Both the position numbers and the translations under genes were made by a program. A DNA stretch of 64,000 nt from Flagellimonas hymeniacidonis (lineage in GTDB: Bacteria > Bacteroidota > Bacteroidia > Flavobacteriales > Flavobacteriaceae): the NCBI RefSeq assembly GCF_008040165.1, contig NZ_VRUR01000001.1, forward strand, positions 1,507,349-1,571,348, read 5' to 3'. Positions 43,174 through 50,806 of this stretch are shown in pieces (position 1 is the stretch's first letter; each line of letters starts with the position of its first letter). The notes beneath the pieces are model-generated. The model was given only the letters and a program-made list of their open reading frames with translations, ran no database searches and was not told where the DNA came from.

Positions 43174-44340
43174 TTAAACATTTGCTCTTAGGGAAATTTG
43201 CATGATTGTTCCTTCTTTACTTGACGAAAGTACTTTAATTTTTCCTTTATGGTATTCTTCCACAATTCTTTTAACTAATGAAAGTCCTAATCCCCAACCT
43301 CTTTTTTTGGAGGTAACCCCGGGGTTGAAAATACTTTGAAAATCACTTTTTGGGATACCATGACCTGTATCTGAAACCAAAATATTAACATTCGGGCCCT
43401 TTTTTTCAATTTGGAGGGTAATATTACCCCTTCCTTTCATGGCATCTATACCATTTTTAACCAAATTCTCAATACTCCAATTGTATAAAGGAGGATTTAA
43501 GAGCACAGGGAGTTCATCAATATCAGAACTGAATGAAAAATGAATAAGTTTAGAACTTCTTCGCTTCAAATACTCGTACGCCTTTTCAGTTTCTGACACA
43601 ATATCATGAACTTCCAAATCGGGAATAGATCCTATTTTCGAAAAACGCTCGGTTATGGTTTGCAGCCGCGTAATATCTTTTGCAATTTCTTTTGTGATGT
43701 CCGAATTTATGTTTTCAGATTTCAATAATTCATTCCAACCAAGCAGGGATGTAAGGGGGGTGCCGATTTGATGAGCCGTTTCTTTGGCCATACCTGCCCA
43801 AAGCTTGTTTTGTTCAGATGCTTTATTCGTTCTAAAAAAGAAGAAAATAACAGCACCAAAAAGAAAAATAATCAGGAGTAGCGCCAGTGGGTAAAACTTC
43901 AATTTGTTCAAAACTTCAGAATTACCGTAATAAAGCGTTTCCAAAAGTTCTCCTTCTTGTATAATGTGTATGGGCTTATTCTCGCTTGCAAACTGCTTTA
44001 TTTTTTTGGAGATGTAAACACTGTCCAAAGCTTTTTCTTCTGCAATATTGTGCGTTTTAATAGATCCTTCCTCATTTACCAAAATCATAGGGGTTGAGGT
44101 ATTGTTGCCCATTACCTTTAAGGTAAGATTTCCCAATTCTTGATCTACGGACGACTGGATGAGTTCTGATTGGGCGGTTGCCCAAATCTCCATTTTTAGG
44201 CGTTCTTCCTCCTTAAACTTCTTAAAAAAGCTATTCGTATTCCAAAGAATAAGACTAACAATAACGAAAGCCGAAATAAGAAGGGTAATATTTGAAGCTT
44301 TCTTTTTGGGGTTGAAGTTCATTTTTGGTAGAATTCTCAT
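43174..44340 (-). CDS. Membrane sensor histidine kinase
   Basis: 388-residue kinase. Two hydrophobic helices (about 15-35 and 145-168) flank a short periplasmic sensor of about 110 residues. The phospho-acceptor region KETAHQIGTPLTSLLGWNELL (HQIGTPL motif) differs slightly from the HExxPL standard but is common in Bacteroidetes. HATPase motifs are LVKNGIDAM, DTGHGI and GWGLGLSLVKRI. No response-regulator gene is adjacent. Its partner must be elsewhere or is the upstream NtrC-type system. Confidence 0.9.
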   Translation of the reverse strand: MRILPKMNFNPKKKASNITLLISAFVIVSLILWNTNSFFKKFKEEERLKMEIWATAQSELIQSSVDQELGNLTLKVMGNNTSTPMILVNEEGSIKTHNIAEEKALDSVYISKKIKQFASENKPIHIIQEGELLETLYYGNSEVLNKLKFYPLALLLIIFLFGAVIFFFFRTNKASEQNKLWAGMAKETAHQIGTPLTSLLGWNELLKSENINSDITKEIAKDITRLQTITERFSKIGSIPDLEVHDIVSETEKAYEYLKRRSSKLIHFSFSSDIDELPVLLNPPLYNWSIENLVKNGIDAMKGRGNITLQIEKKGPNVNILVSDTGHGIPKSDFQSIFNPGVTSKKRGWGLGLSLVKRIVEEYHKGKIKVLSSSKEGTIMQISLRANV

Positions 44341-44446
44341 TAAAGATAGCGGAAAATGTAAAAATATGTTGATACTTAGTTATAGTTTAAGGTTTTTAAT
44401 AGGAGGCATTTTACGTATTTTTGAAGCTTATTGAAAAGTAGCACAC

Positions 44447-44824
44447 ATGGAAGTTCAGGGAAGAATTAAGATGATTGACGAAGCCAAAACATATGGTAAC
44501 AATGGTTTCAGAAAAAGAGAATTGGTAATTACAACAGAAGAGCAATATCCGCAACATATTTTGGTCGAGTTTGTACAAGACAAATGCGATTTGCTCAACA
44601 ATTATAGTACTGGACAGCAAGTAAAAGTCAGTATTAATTTAAGAGGTAGAGAGTGGGTAAATCCGCAGGGAGAGACCAAGTATTTTAATTCTATCCAAGG
44701 TTGGCGTATTGAAAATTTACAAACCGAAACAGGCACAGAAAATATGCCGCCGGTTCCACCTGTAGAGGCTTTTGAACCCGCCGATGATCTTAATGAGGAA
44801 GATCACGACGATTTACCATTCTAA
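44447..44824 (+). CDS. DUF3127 protein with SSB-like C-terminal tip
   Basis: 125-residue protein, probable OB-fold. MEVQGRIKMIDEAKTYGNNGFRKRELVITTEEQYPQHI is the DUF3127 core, followed by CDLLNNYSTGQQVKVSINLRGREW. The last residues HDDLPF match the acidic tip that SSB uses to recruit partners (SSB in this window ends DDDLPF). A Pro-rich linker separates the domain from the tip, as in SSB. I infer a nucleic-acid or SSB-partner role. It is followed by the fatty-acid permease after six bases. Confidence 0.8.
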   Translation: MEVQGRIKMIDEAKTYGNNGFRKRELVITTEEQYPQHILVEFVQDKCDLLNNYSTGQQVKVSINLRGREWVNPQGETKYFNSIQGWRIENLQTETGTENMPPVPPVEAFEPADDLNEEDHDDLPF

Positions 44825-44830
44825 TTCACC

Positions 44831-46207
44831 TTGGGCCTTACCAAGGTAATAGAACATCTTTTTAGAAGGTATCTGCCTTCGCCATTTACAATTGCAGTAC
44901 TGCTAACATTACTGACTATTGTAATGGCATTGATTTTTACGGAGAACACTTCGGATAAAAACCATCTAGTGACCATTCTTTCCTTTTGGGAAAATGGCAT
45001 TTGGAACAATGCACTTTTGGTATTTGCTTATCAAATGATGCTGATTTTGGTCTTGGGGCATGTATTGGTTTTGAGCAAACCGATTGAGAAACTGATTTTA
45101 AAAATCACCAAATTTGTGCATAACCCTTCTAGTGCGGCACTTTTAGTTGCCTTGCCAACGTTGTTGGTATCATTCTTTAATTGGGGGTTGGGCCTCATTT
45201 TTGGAGCAATTTTGGCCAGAAAAGTAGGAGAACATGCCCAAGCAAATAATATCTCAATTAATTACCCTTTAGTGGGAGCCTCAGGGTATGCTGGACTTAT
45301 GGTTTGGCATGGAGGTATTAGTGGGTCGGCTCCCATCAAAGTTTCAGAATTTGGACATTTAAAAGGCTTATTGCAAGATGTTTCCACCTCCGAAACACTG
45401 GCACAATTACCAGATTCAATTTCCACTTCACTTACTGTATTTAGTACATGGAACCTAATCCTCTTTGTACTAGTGGCAATTTCAATAAGTGGACTTGCTT
45501 ATTTTCTTGGCAAAACAACCAAACCAAGTAAATTCAATTTAAATGAATACAAATTTAAGTCAGTAGGCAAAGAACAATTGGAAGGAGCGGAGCGTTTGGA
45601 TTATTCCAAAATAGTAGCTGCCATTTTTGGAATTTTCATATTATCAGCCTTTTTATTTCAGTACTTGCCAGCTATTAGAAGTTTGAATATTACACCAAAT
45701 ATGCTGAACTTTTTTATGCTAGGATTGGCAATTCTGCTTCATGGAAATTTCAAAAGTTTTTTGGTGGCTGTAGAGGAAGCCATAGGTGATACATCAGGTA
45801 TTTTGATTCAATTCCCCTTGTATTTTGGCATTATGGGAATCATGGGCAGCAGTGGGATGATCAATACCATTTCGGACTTTTTTGTATCAATAAGCACCAC
45901 GGTAACCTTACCAATTTTTACTTTTTTAAGCGCAGGACTTGTCAATATTTTTGTTCCCAGCGGAGGTGGTCAATGGGCAGTGCAGGGACCGCTAGTTATA
46001 GAATCAGCCTTACAATTGGGCGTTCCTTTGCCAAAGGCAATTATGGCATTGGCCTATGGAGATCAGGTGACCAATATGCTCCAACCTTTTTGGGCTTTAC
46101 CCCTTTTGGGAATAACAAAATTAAAAGCTAAGGAAATCTTACCCTATACTTTGATTTTTATGCTGATAGGGAGTCTTATATACATTGGCGGATTACTTAT
46201 TATATAG
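44831..46207 (+). CDS. Short-chain fatty acid transporter, AtoE family
   Basis: 458-residue inner-membrane permease with about 11 helices. FNWGLGLIFGAILARKVG, GYAGLMVWHGGISGSAPIKV and NIFVPSGGGQWAVQGP are the AtoE/TIGR00366 signatures. It probably imports short-chain fatty acids such as acetoacetate or butyrate. The start is TTG 44831 right after the DUF3127 stop. The aat start codon abuts its stop. Confidence 0.9.
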   Translation: MGLTKVIEHLFRRYLPSPFTIAVLLTLLTIVMALIFTENTSDKNHLVTILSFWENGIWNNALLVFAYQMMLILVLGHVLVLSKPIEKLILKITKFVHNPSSAALLVALPTLLVSFFNWGLGLIFGAILARKVGEHAQANNISINYPLVGASGYAGLMVWHGGISGSAPIKVSEFGHLKGLLQDVSTSETLAQLPDSISTSLTVFSTWNLILFVLVAISISGLAYFLGKTTKPSKFNLNEYKFKSVGKEQLEGAERLDYSKIVAAIFGIFILSAFLFQYLPAIRSLNITPNMLNFFMLGLAILLHGNFKSFLVAVEEAIGDTSGILIQFPLYFGIMGIMGSSGMINTISDFFVSISTTVTLPIFTFLSAGLVNIFVPSGGGQWAVQGPLVIESALQLGVPLPKAIMALAYGDQVTNMLQPFWALPLLGITKLKAKEILPYTLIFMLIGSLIYIGGLLII

Positions 46208-46903
46208 GTGTTTTTACGTAATTTTAATAAAAACTGCACATTGGAAAAAGATTCAAAGAACCTTCCTTTATTCTTTTTAGGAGATAGATTGGAATTCCCC
46301 CCAGTTGAAAATGCCAATGAGGATGGACTGTTGGCGGTAGGAGGGGATTTATCGCCAGAAAGGTTGCTGTTGGCTTACAGAAATGGAATTTTCCCTTGGT
46401 TTAATGAGGATGCTTTAATCTTATGGTGGAGTCCAGATCCAAGGATGGTTCTGTTTCCAGAGAAGATTAAAATCTCAAAAAGCATGCGTAAAATATTGCG
46501 CTCAGATACGTTTAGGTTGACGCAGAACACTTGTTTTGAGAAAATTTTGGAGCATTGCGCAAAAGTGCCCCGTAAAGGGCAAGAAGGAACTTGGATAACA
46601 CCAAAAATGAGACTAGCTTATTTGGATCTCTATGAGAAAGGTTTTGCGAAATCTTTTGAGGTATGGGAAGGGGATAATTTGGTTGGAGGGCTTTATGGAG
46701 TGGATTTGGGCGATGTTTTTTGCGGAGAAAGTATGTTCAGCAGCAAACCAAATGCTTCTAAATATGCATTTATTAAAATGGTACAGGAATTGGATCAAAA
46801 AAATTATAAACTTATTGATTGCCAAGTGCACACGGAACACCTTGAAAGCTTAGGTGCTGAGGAAATTTCAAGAAAACATTTTATAAAAATTCTTATGGGA
46901 TAA
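46208..46903 (+). CDS. aat: Leucyl/phenylalanyl-tRNA-protein transferase
   Basis: Adds Leu or Phe from charged tRNA to N-terminal Arg/Lys of proteins, marking them for ClpAP by the N-degron route. 231 residues. FPPVENANEDGLLAVGGDLSPERLLLAYRNGIFPWF is diagnostic, with WWSPDPRMVL and GGLYGVDLGDVFCGESMFS following. The start is GTG 46208 directly after the preceding stop. The true start may be a little downstream (TTG 46241), because the first ten residues are not typical. Confidence 0.95.
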   Translation: MFLRNFNKNCTLEKDSKNLPLFFLGDRLEFPPVENANEDGLLAVGGDLSPERLLLAYRNGIFPWFNEDALILWWSPDPRMVLFPEKIKISKSMRKILRSDTFRLTQNTCFEKILEHCAKVPRKGQEGTWITPKMRLAYLDLYEKGFAKSFEVWEGDNLVGGLYGVDLGDVFCGESMFSSKPNASKYAFIKMVQELDQKNYKLIDCQVHTEHLESLGAEEISRKHFIKILMG

Positions 46904-46906
46904 GAG

Positions 46907-47470
46907 TTAAACCTGTTCATATCTGAAACAGCTTACCTCATGATCGTTGACCATTCCTGTGGCTTGCATTTGTGCATAGATTACGGTGCTTCCCACAAAC
47001 TTAAAACCACGTTTTTTCAAATCCTTGCTAATGGTATCGGAAAGTGGCGTGGTGGCTGGCCCTTCTTTATAATTTTGTAGTTTGTTTTTAATGGGTTTCC
47101 CATCTACAAAACCCCAAATATAGCTACTGAAACTTCCAAATTCTTTTTGAACCTCCATAAAAGCTTGTGCATTTGAAATTGTAGCGTTTACCTTTAGTTT
47201 ATTTCGTATTATTCCTGGATTATCCAGAAGTTCATCAATTTTATCTTGGCCATAGCTGGCAATCTTTTTATAATCAAAATTGTCGAACGCCTTTCTAAAA
47301 TTTTCTCGTTTTTTTAGTACGGTAATCCAACTTAGCCCTGCTTGGAATGTTTCTAAAATCAGGAATTCAAATAGCGTTTTATCATCTTTTACGGGAACGC
47401 CCCATTCATTGTCATGGTAATCTTCGTAGAGCGAATCACCTTCGCACCAACCACATCGGTGTTTATTCAT
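46907..47470 (-). CDS. tag: DNA-3-methyladenine glycosylase I
   Basis: Excises 3-methyladenine from alkylated DNA, 187 residues. The zinc-binding snap has C6 (RCGWC), H19 (EDYHDNEWG), H177 and C181 (VNDHEVSCFRYE). The catalytic pocket motif is LILETFQAGLSWITVLKKRE. Length and motifs match the E. coli TAG family. It is convergent with aat, four bases apart, and transcribed as a single gene. Confidence 0.96.
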   Translation of the reverse strand: MNKHRCGWCEGDSLYEDYHDNEWGVPVKDDKTLFEFLILETFQAGLSWITVLKKRENFRKAFDNFDYKKIASYGQDKIDELLDNPGIIRNKLKVNATISNAQAFMEVQKEFGSFSSYIWGFVDGKPIKNKLQNYKEGPATTPLSDTISKDLKKRGFKFVGSTVIYAQMQATGMVNDHEVSCFRYEQV

Positions 47471-47524
47471 TGATAAATTTTTATCTAAAGATAATGGAAA
47501 TTGTGATTTCTGTTTGGGCTTAAT

Positions 47525-47890
47525 CTATAGTGGAATAAGCTCTTTGGCAACAATGGCTTGATCAATATTTACATACAATCTGCTTTGTCCTTTGTAGAAA
47601 TCATTTTTATCTTTTCTTTCCAAAATTACCTTTTGATTCGCATTGGTCAGTTCCAATATTCCAATAATCACTACAGTTTGGTCGATTATCTTATGTGAAG
47701 GTATAATCAGTTCTTCGTCTGATGTATTTTCTTTTAATGAATCATGAAGATATAGATAAGACTTGTTTGCTGGCTGCCCTATTTTAAATGGGGCTCCTAG
47801 CTTTACTTGATAGCTCTTATGATAGGATTTGAAAGGAGTTTCGTCAGGCTTGTGATTTGGGAAAATAACAGGATATTCTTTCTTTTTCAT
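47525..47890 (-). CDS. Hypothetical soluble protein downstream of sbtA
   Basis: 121-residue protein that I do not recognise. No signal peptide, membrane helix or cysteine motif is visible. It is predominantly beta with basic patches (MKKKEYPVIFPNHKPDE, QKVILERKDKNDFYKGQSRLYVNI). It lies 11 bases downstream of sbtA and is the last gene of that operon, so it may be a cytosolic partner of the permease. It does not resemble PII/SbtB. Confidence 0.65.
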   Translation of the reverse strand: MKKKEYPVIFPNHKPDETPFKSYHKSYQVKLGAPFKIGQPANKSYLYLHDSLKENTSDEELIIPSHKIIDQTVVIIGILELTNANQKVILERKDKNDFYKGQSRLYVNIDQAIVAKELIPL

Positions 47891-47901
47891 TTGTCATGCC
47901 T

Positions 47902-48870
47902 TTATGGTTGAAAACATTGTATTATAAAGAGGTAAAGGGGCATCCCCAAAGTAATATTGAAAGGGAAGGTAAAAGCCAAAGCCATGGGAACATAAAGGCT
48001 TGGATTGGCCTTTGGGGCAGCAATTCGCATGGCGGCAGGCACGGCTATATAGGATGCACTTGCTGCCAAAATGGAAAACAAAAAACGGTTGCCAACACTT
48101 TCGGTGATAAATTGGCTGAACCAGGCCACAAAACAACCGTTAATTACTGGCAGCCCAATAGAAAAGATAAGTGCGAACCAACCTTTTTTAATAAAATCAT
48201 TTAGCTTTTTTCCACTGGTAATACCCATATCTAAAAGAAAAACTGCCAAAAATCCTTTAAAAATATCTGTGGTAAAGGGTTTAATCCCTTCTGCTTGATG
48301 CTCGTTGGCTAAAAATCCAATGGCCAAACTGCCCAGAATGAGCAAAACGCTCCCATTTGTCACCGAATGGTGTAAAACCTTTTTAAAATTGTTCTTTTCT
48401 TTTTGATTTTTCTTGAAGAAAGCCATCAACAAAACCCCAATGATTATGGAAGGTGCTTCCATCAATGCCATTACAGCTACCATATGCCCACCAAAATCAA
48501 TTTGCTCTAGCTCTAGAAAAGAAATGGCGGTCACAAATGTGACCGCACTTACAGAGCCATAAGCTGCTGCTATAGCTCCTGAATTTTCTACACTGAATTT
48601 TCTTCTGAGGATAAAATAGGCAAATACAGGCACCGAAATGGCCAGAAAGATACCGAACAACAAAGACCAAATAATCTCCATACTAAAATCACTATGGGAG
48701 AGCTCTAGCCCTCCCTTAAACCCTATTGCAAAGAGTAGGTATAGTGATATAAATTTTGATGAATTTTGTGGAATTTCAAGGTCACTCTTTAAGTGAACCG
48801 CTATAATACCAAGAAAGAAAAAGAGTAAAGCGGGGTTGGTCAGGTTATCGACCAGAAGGTGTAAATCCAT
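47902..48870 (-). CDS. sbtA: Sodium-dependent bicarbonate permease SbtA
   Basis: 322-residue inner-membrane permease with ten helices in two inverted halves. LTNPALLFFFLGIIAVHLKSDLEIP at the N-terminus and FAIGFKGGLELS are SBT-family signatures. FLLDMGITSGKKLNDFIKKG and ASASYIAVPAAMRIAAP mark the second half, including the characteristic unwound helix. It takes up HCO3- with Na+, which in a heterotroph would feed anaplerotic carboxylation. It stands in an operon with a 78-residue membrane protein, a 97-residue helical protein and a 121-residue protein, divergent from a LysR gene. Confidence 0.9.
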   Translation of the reverse strand: MDLHLLVDNLTNPALLFFFLGIIAVHLKSDLEIPQNSSKFISLYLLFAIGFKGGLELSHSDFSMEIIWSLLFGIFLAISVPVFAYFILRRKFSVENSGAIAAAYGSVSAVTFVTAISFLELEQIDFGGHMVAVMALMEAPSIIIGVLLMAFFKKNQKEKNNFKKVLHHSVTNGSVLLILGSLAIGFLANEHQAEGIKPFTTDIFKGFLAVFLLDMGITSGKKLNDFIKKGWFALIFSIGLPVINGCFVAWFSQFITESVGNRFLFSILAASASYIAVPAAMRIAAPKANPSLYVPMALAFTFPFNITLGMPLYLFIIQCFQP

Positions 48871-48875
48871 TTATT

Positions 48876-49169
48876 TTATTCTTCTAAAGAAATTTTAAGA
48901 ATGCCATCAATACGAAGTCTTTTTCCTTCGCTTCTTAAACTATTGATGAATTCATTTGCTATTACTTTTTCTCTTTCCAATTCAGCTATTCTTTCATCTG
49001 GATATTTGGTATTGGCATCTCTATTTCCCTCAGACCACGACAAACGTTGAAGCTTGTGAAAGTTAATTTTTTGGTCTAATAGAGATGTGATAACATCACA
49101 TGCCTCAGATGGAGTAAAGCTGCCATCAACCAATTGTATTTTTTGTTTTGTTTCGATTAAAGTTTCCAT
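48876..49169 (-). CDS. 97-residue helical protein, member 1 of an unnamed paralogous family
   Basis: From ATG 49169 it reads METLIETKQKIQLVDGSFTP and continues SEACDVITSLLDQKINFHKLQ. The larger open frame up to 49271 runs into the upstream gene, so I use the internal ATG. It aligns with the 118-residue protein at 50450-50806 over about 85 residues: 16 identities in the first 34 aligned positions, including LV-G-F-P and KI-FH--Q-L. Both have a beta hairpin end (LRIDGILKISL). It lies directly upstream of sbtA. Function unknown. Confidence 0.75.
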   Translation of the reverse strand: METLIETKQKIQLVDGSFTPSEACDVITSLLDQKINFHKLQRLSWSEGNRDANTKYPDERIAELEREKVIANEFINSLRSEGKRLRIDGILKISLEE

Positions 49170-49189
49170 TTTTCTTGTTTTAAATTGTT

Positions 49190-49426
49190 TTAGATTTTTT
49201 TTGTCTGCCTTTTTCCGATAATGTTGATGGACAATAGTCCAAATACGATTGACATAGAAATGCTTAACCATCCAAAGAATAGAAAACCGTTGAGGGCGGA
49301 AAGCAATAAAATGCTACCGAACATAAAGCCCATTAAGGCATAGTATATTGGGTAATATTTTTCAGAGTCCTTGACTTTGGTTTTTTTGCCTAGAAGTTTT
49401 TGGGTGTGTGAAAGTTTGTACAGCAT
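49190..49426 (-). CDS. Small two-helix membrane protein, first gene of the sbtA operon
   Basis: 78-residue protein with a basic N-terminus (MLYKLSHTQKLLGKKTKVKD) and two hydrophobic helices (about 26-45 and 48-69) ending in GKRQTKKI. No family was recognised. It is the first gene after the shared regulatory block (49435-49501), 20 bases ahead of the 97-residue gene. A role as a small accessory subunit of SbtA is possible but only inferred from position. Confidence 0.65.
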   Translation of the reverse strand: MLYKLSHTQKLLGKKTKVKDSEKYYPIYYALMGFMFGSILLLSALNGFLFFGWLSISMSIVFGLLSINIIGKRQTKKI

Positions 49427-49434
49427 GTTTTAAA

Positions 49435-49501
49435 TTTTCTACAAAGGTGTAAGCTTTTAATCATATATTATTATTTATCTTTATTATGATTTACATAAAT
49501 A
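49435..49501 (-). promoter_or_regulatory. Shared regulatory block, copy at lysR/sbtA operon
   Basis: Minus-strand promoter core CACCTTTGTAGAAAA (49435-49449), ten bases, then a 42-base A/T-rich motif (49460-49501) starting ATCATATA on the plus strand, with ATTATGA and ACAT inside. It aligns without gaps to 52213-52279 (34 of 42 motif positions identical). It lies between the divergent lysR and sbtA operons and is the best candidate LysR operator. Confidence 0.7.
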
Positions 49502-49507
49502 TAGTTT

Positions 49508-50431
49508 ATGAATTACACATTGCATCAACTAAAGATTTTTGCCAAAATTGCTGAAAAACAGAGTATTACAAAGGCTTCGGAAGAGCTACATTTAACGCAA
49601 CCAGCCGTTTCCATCCAATTAAAAAATTTTCAAAATCAGTTTCCAATTCCATTGACCGAGGTTGTGGGAAGGCAACTATTTATTACTGATTTTGGTATGG
49701 AGATAGCTTTGGCAGCAAAAAGGATACTTGGTGAGGTTGATAGTATTAACTATAAACTGCTCACTTTTAAAGGGGAATTGGCTGGACGTTTAAAAGTTTC
49801 TGTGGTATCAACCGGTAAATACGTTATGCCTTATTTTTTATCCAAGTTTATGCGTGATAATCCTGGTGTTGATTTAAACATGGATGTGACCAATAAGGCT
49901 CAAGTTGTTGAAAGTCTCGAGGAGAATAAAGTGGACTTTGCCCTTGTGAGCGTTTTGCCAGATCATCTGAATTTGAATAAAATCAGTTTGATGAGAAATG
50001 TACTCTACTTGGTTGGCAATCCCAAGTATTTTGAAAAGGTTAAGCTCAGTAAAAGTGCTTTTTCCAAAGACACACCTTTAATTTTTAGAGAAAAAGGTTC
50101 AGCTACCAGAGCGGCAATGGAGCACTTTTTATTACAAAAAAGCATTACCATTGCCAAAAAAATAGAACTGACCTCCAACGAAGCTGTAAAACAAGCAGTG
50201 ATAGCCGGTTTAGGCTGTTCTATTATGCCATTAATTGGACTTAAAAACGAGTTGAGCAATGGAGATTTAAAAATAATTCCGTTAAAAAACTTGCCCATTA
50301 CCACTGTGTGGAATTTGGTTTGGTTAAAAAACAAAAAGCTTTCCCCAGTAGCTCTAGAACTTTTGGACTATCTAAAAAATCAGAAGCAAGAGATAATTAA
50401 TACCAATTTTGAATGGTTTAATCAGTACTAA
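49508..50431 (+). CDS. LysR-type transcriptional regulator
   Basis: 307-residue regulator. The N-terminal winged HTH is YTLHQLKIFAKIAEKQSITKASEELHLTQPAVSIQLKNFQ (residues about 2-41). A linker helix follows, then two Rossmann-like effector subdomains (GELAGRLKVSVVSTGKYVMPYFL...). It is divergent from the sbtA operon. CbbR and CcmR, the regulators of CO2 fixation and of carbon-concentrating genes, are also LysR proteins, so a similar carbon-status sensor is likely. The start ATG 49508 is six bases beyond the shared motif. Confidence 0.93.
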   Translation: MNYTLHQLKIFAKIAEKQSITKASEELHLTQPAVSIQLKNFQNQFPIPLTEVVGRQLFITDFGMEIALAAKRILGEVDSINYKLLTFKGELAGRLKVSVVSTGKYVMPYFLSKFMRDNPGVDLNMDVTNKAQVVESLEENKVDFALVSVLPDHLNLNKISLMRNVLYLVGNPKYFEKVKLSKSAFSKDTPLIFREKGSATRAAMEHFLLQKSITIAKKIELTSNEAVKQAVIAGLGCSIMPLIGLKNELSNGDLKIIPLKNLPITTVWNLVWLKNKKLSPVALELLDYLKNQKQEIINTNFEWFNQY

Positions 50432-50449
50432 ATATTTTTTGCGTTTACG

Positions 50450-50806
50450 TTATCTAAGGACTATTTTAACAGTACTATGTATTTCTAGTTTTTGTCCTTT
50501 GTTCCTCGCTTTTACGACGAGCTCGGTCACCTCTTGCTTTGCTGTTTTAAGAGCCTCTATTCTTTTTTGTGATTGCTCCGGGTTACTATTTTTGGTTTCC
50601 TTCAGGTTCAATAACTGAACCGTATGAAACTTTATTTTGTAATTAAGCAGGGACAAAAGTACTTCTGCAGATTCTGCCGGGTCAAACAGCCCCTCTACCA
50701 AACGCACATGATACGCTTCGCTGACATCCTTTTCAAGGATGTTTTTTTTGGGTAATAGTTTGTTTCTATTGCCCTTGAGCCATTGAAAAAGCTTGCTTTC
50801 CATCAA
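50450..50806 (-). CDS. 118-residue helical protein, member 2 of the unnamed paralogous family
   Basis: Begins MMESKLFQWLKGNRNKLLPK and continues VRLVEGLFDPAESAEVLLSLLNYKIKFHTVQLLNL. It is paralogous to the 97-residue protein beside sbtA, with an extra N-terminal helix of about 30 residues. Predicted alpha-rich with a central coiled-coil segment and a beta end LEIHSTVKIVL. Its start overlaps the end of the isocitrate dehydrogenase gene by 41 bases, which implies coupling. Function unknown, and no known domain is recognised. Confidence 0.75.
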   Translation of the reverse strand: MMESKLFQWLKGNRNKLLPKKNILEKDVSEAYHVRLVEGLFDPAESAEVLLSLLNYKIKFHTVQLLNLKETKNSNPEQSQKRIEALKTAKQEVTELVVKARNKGQKLEIHSTVKIVLR

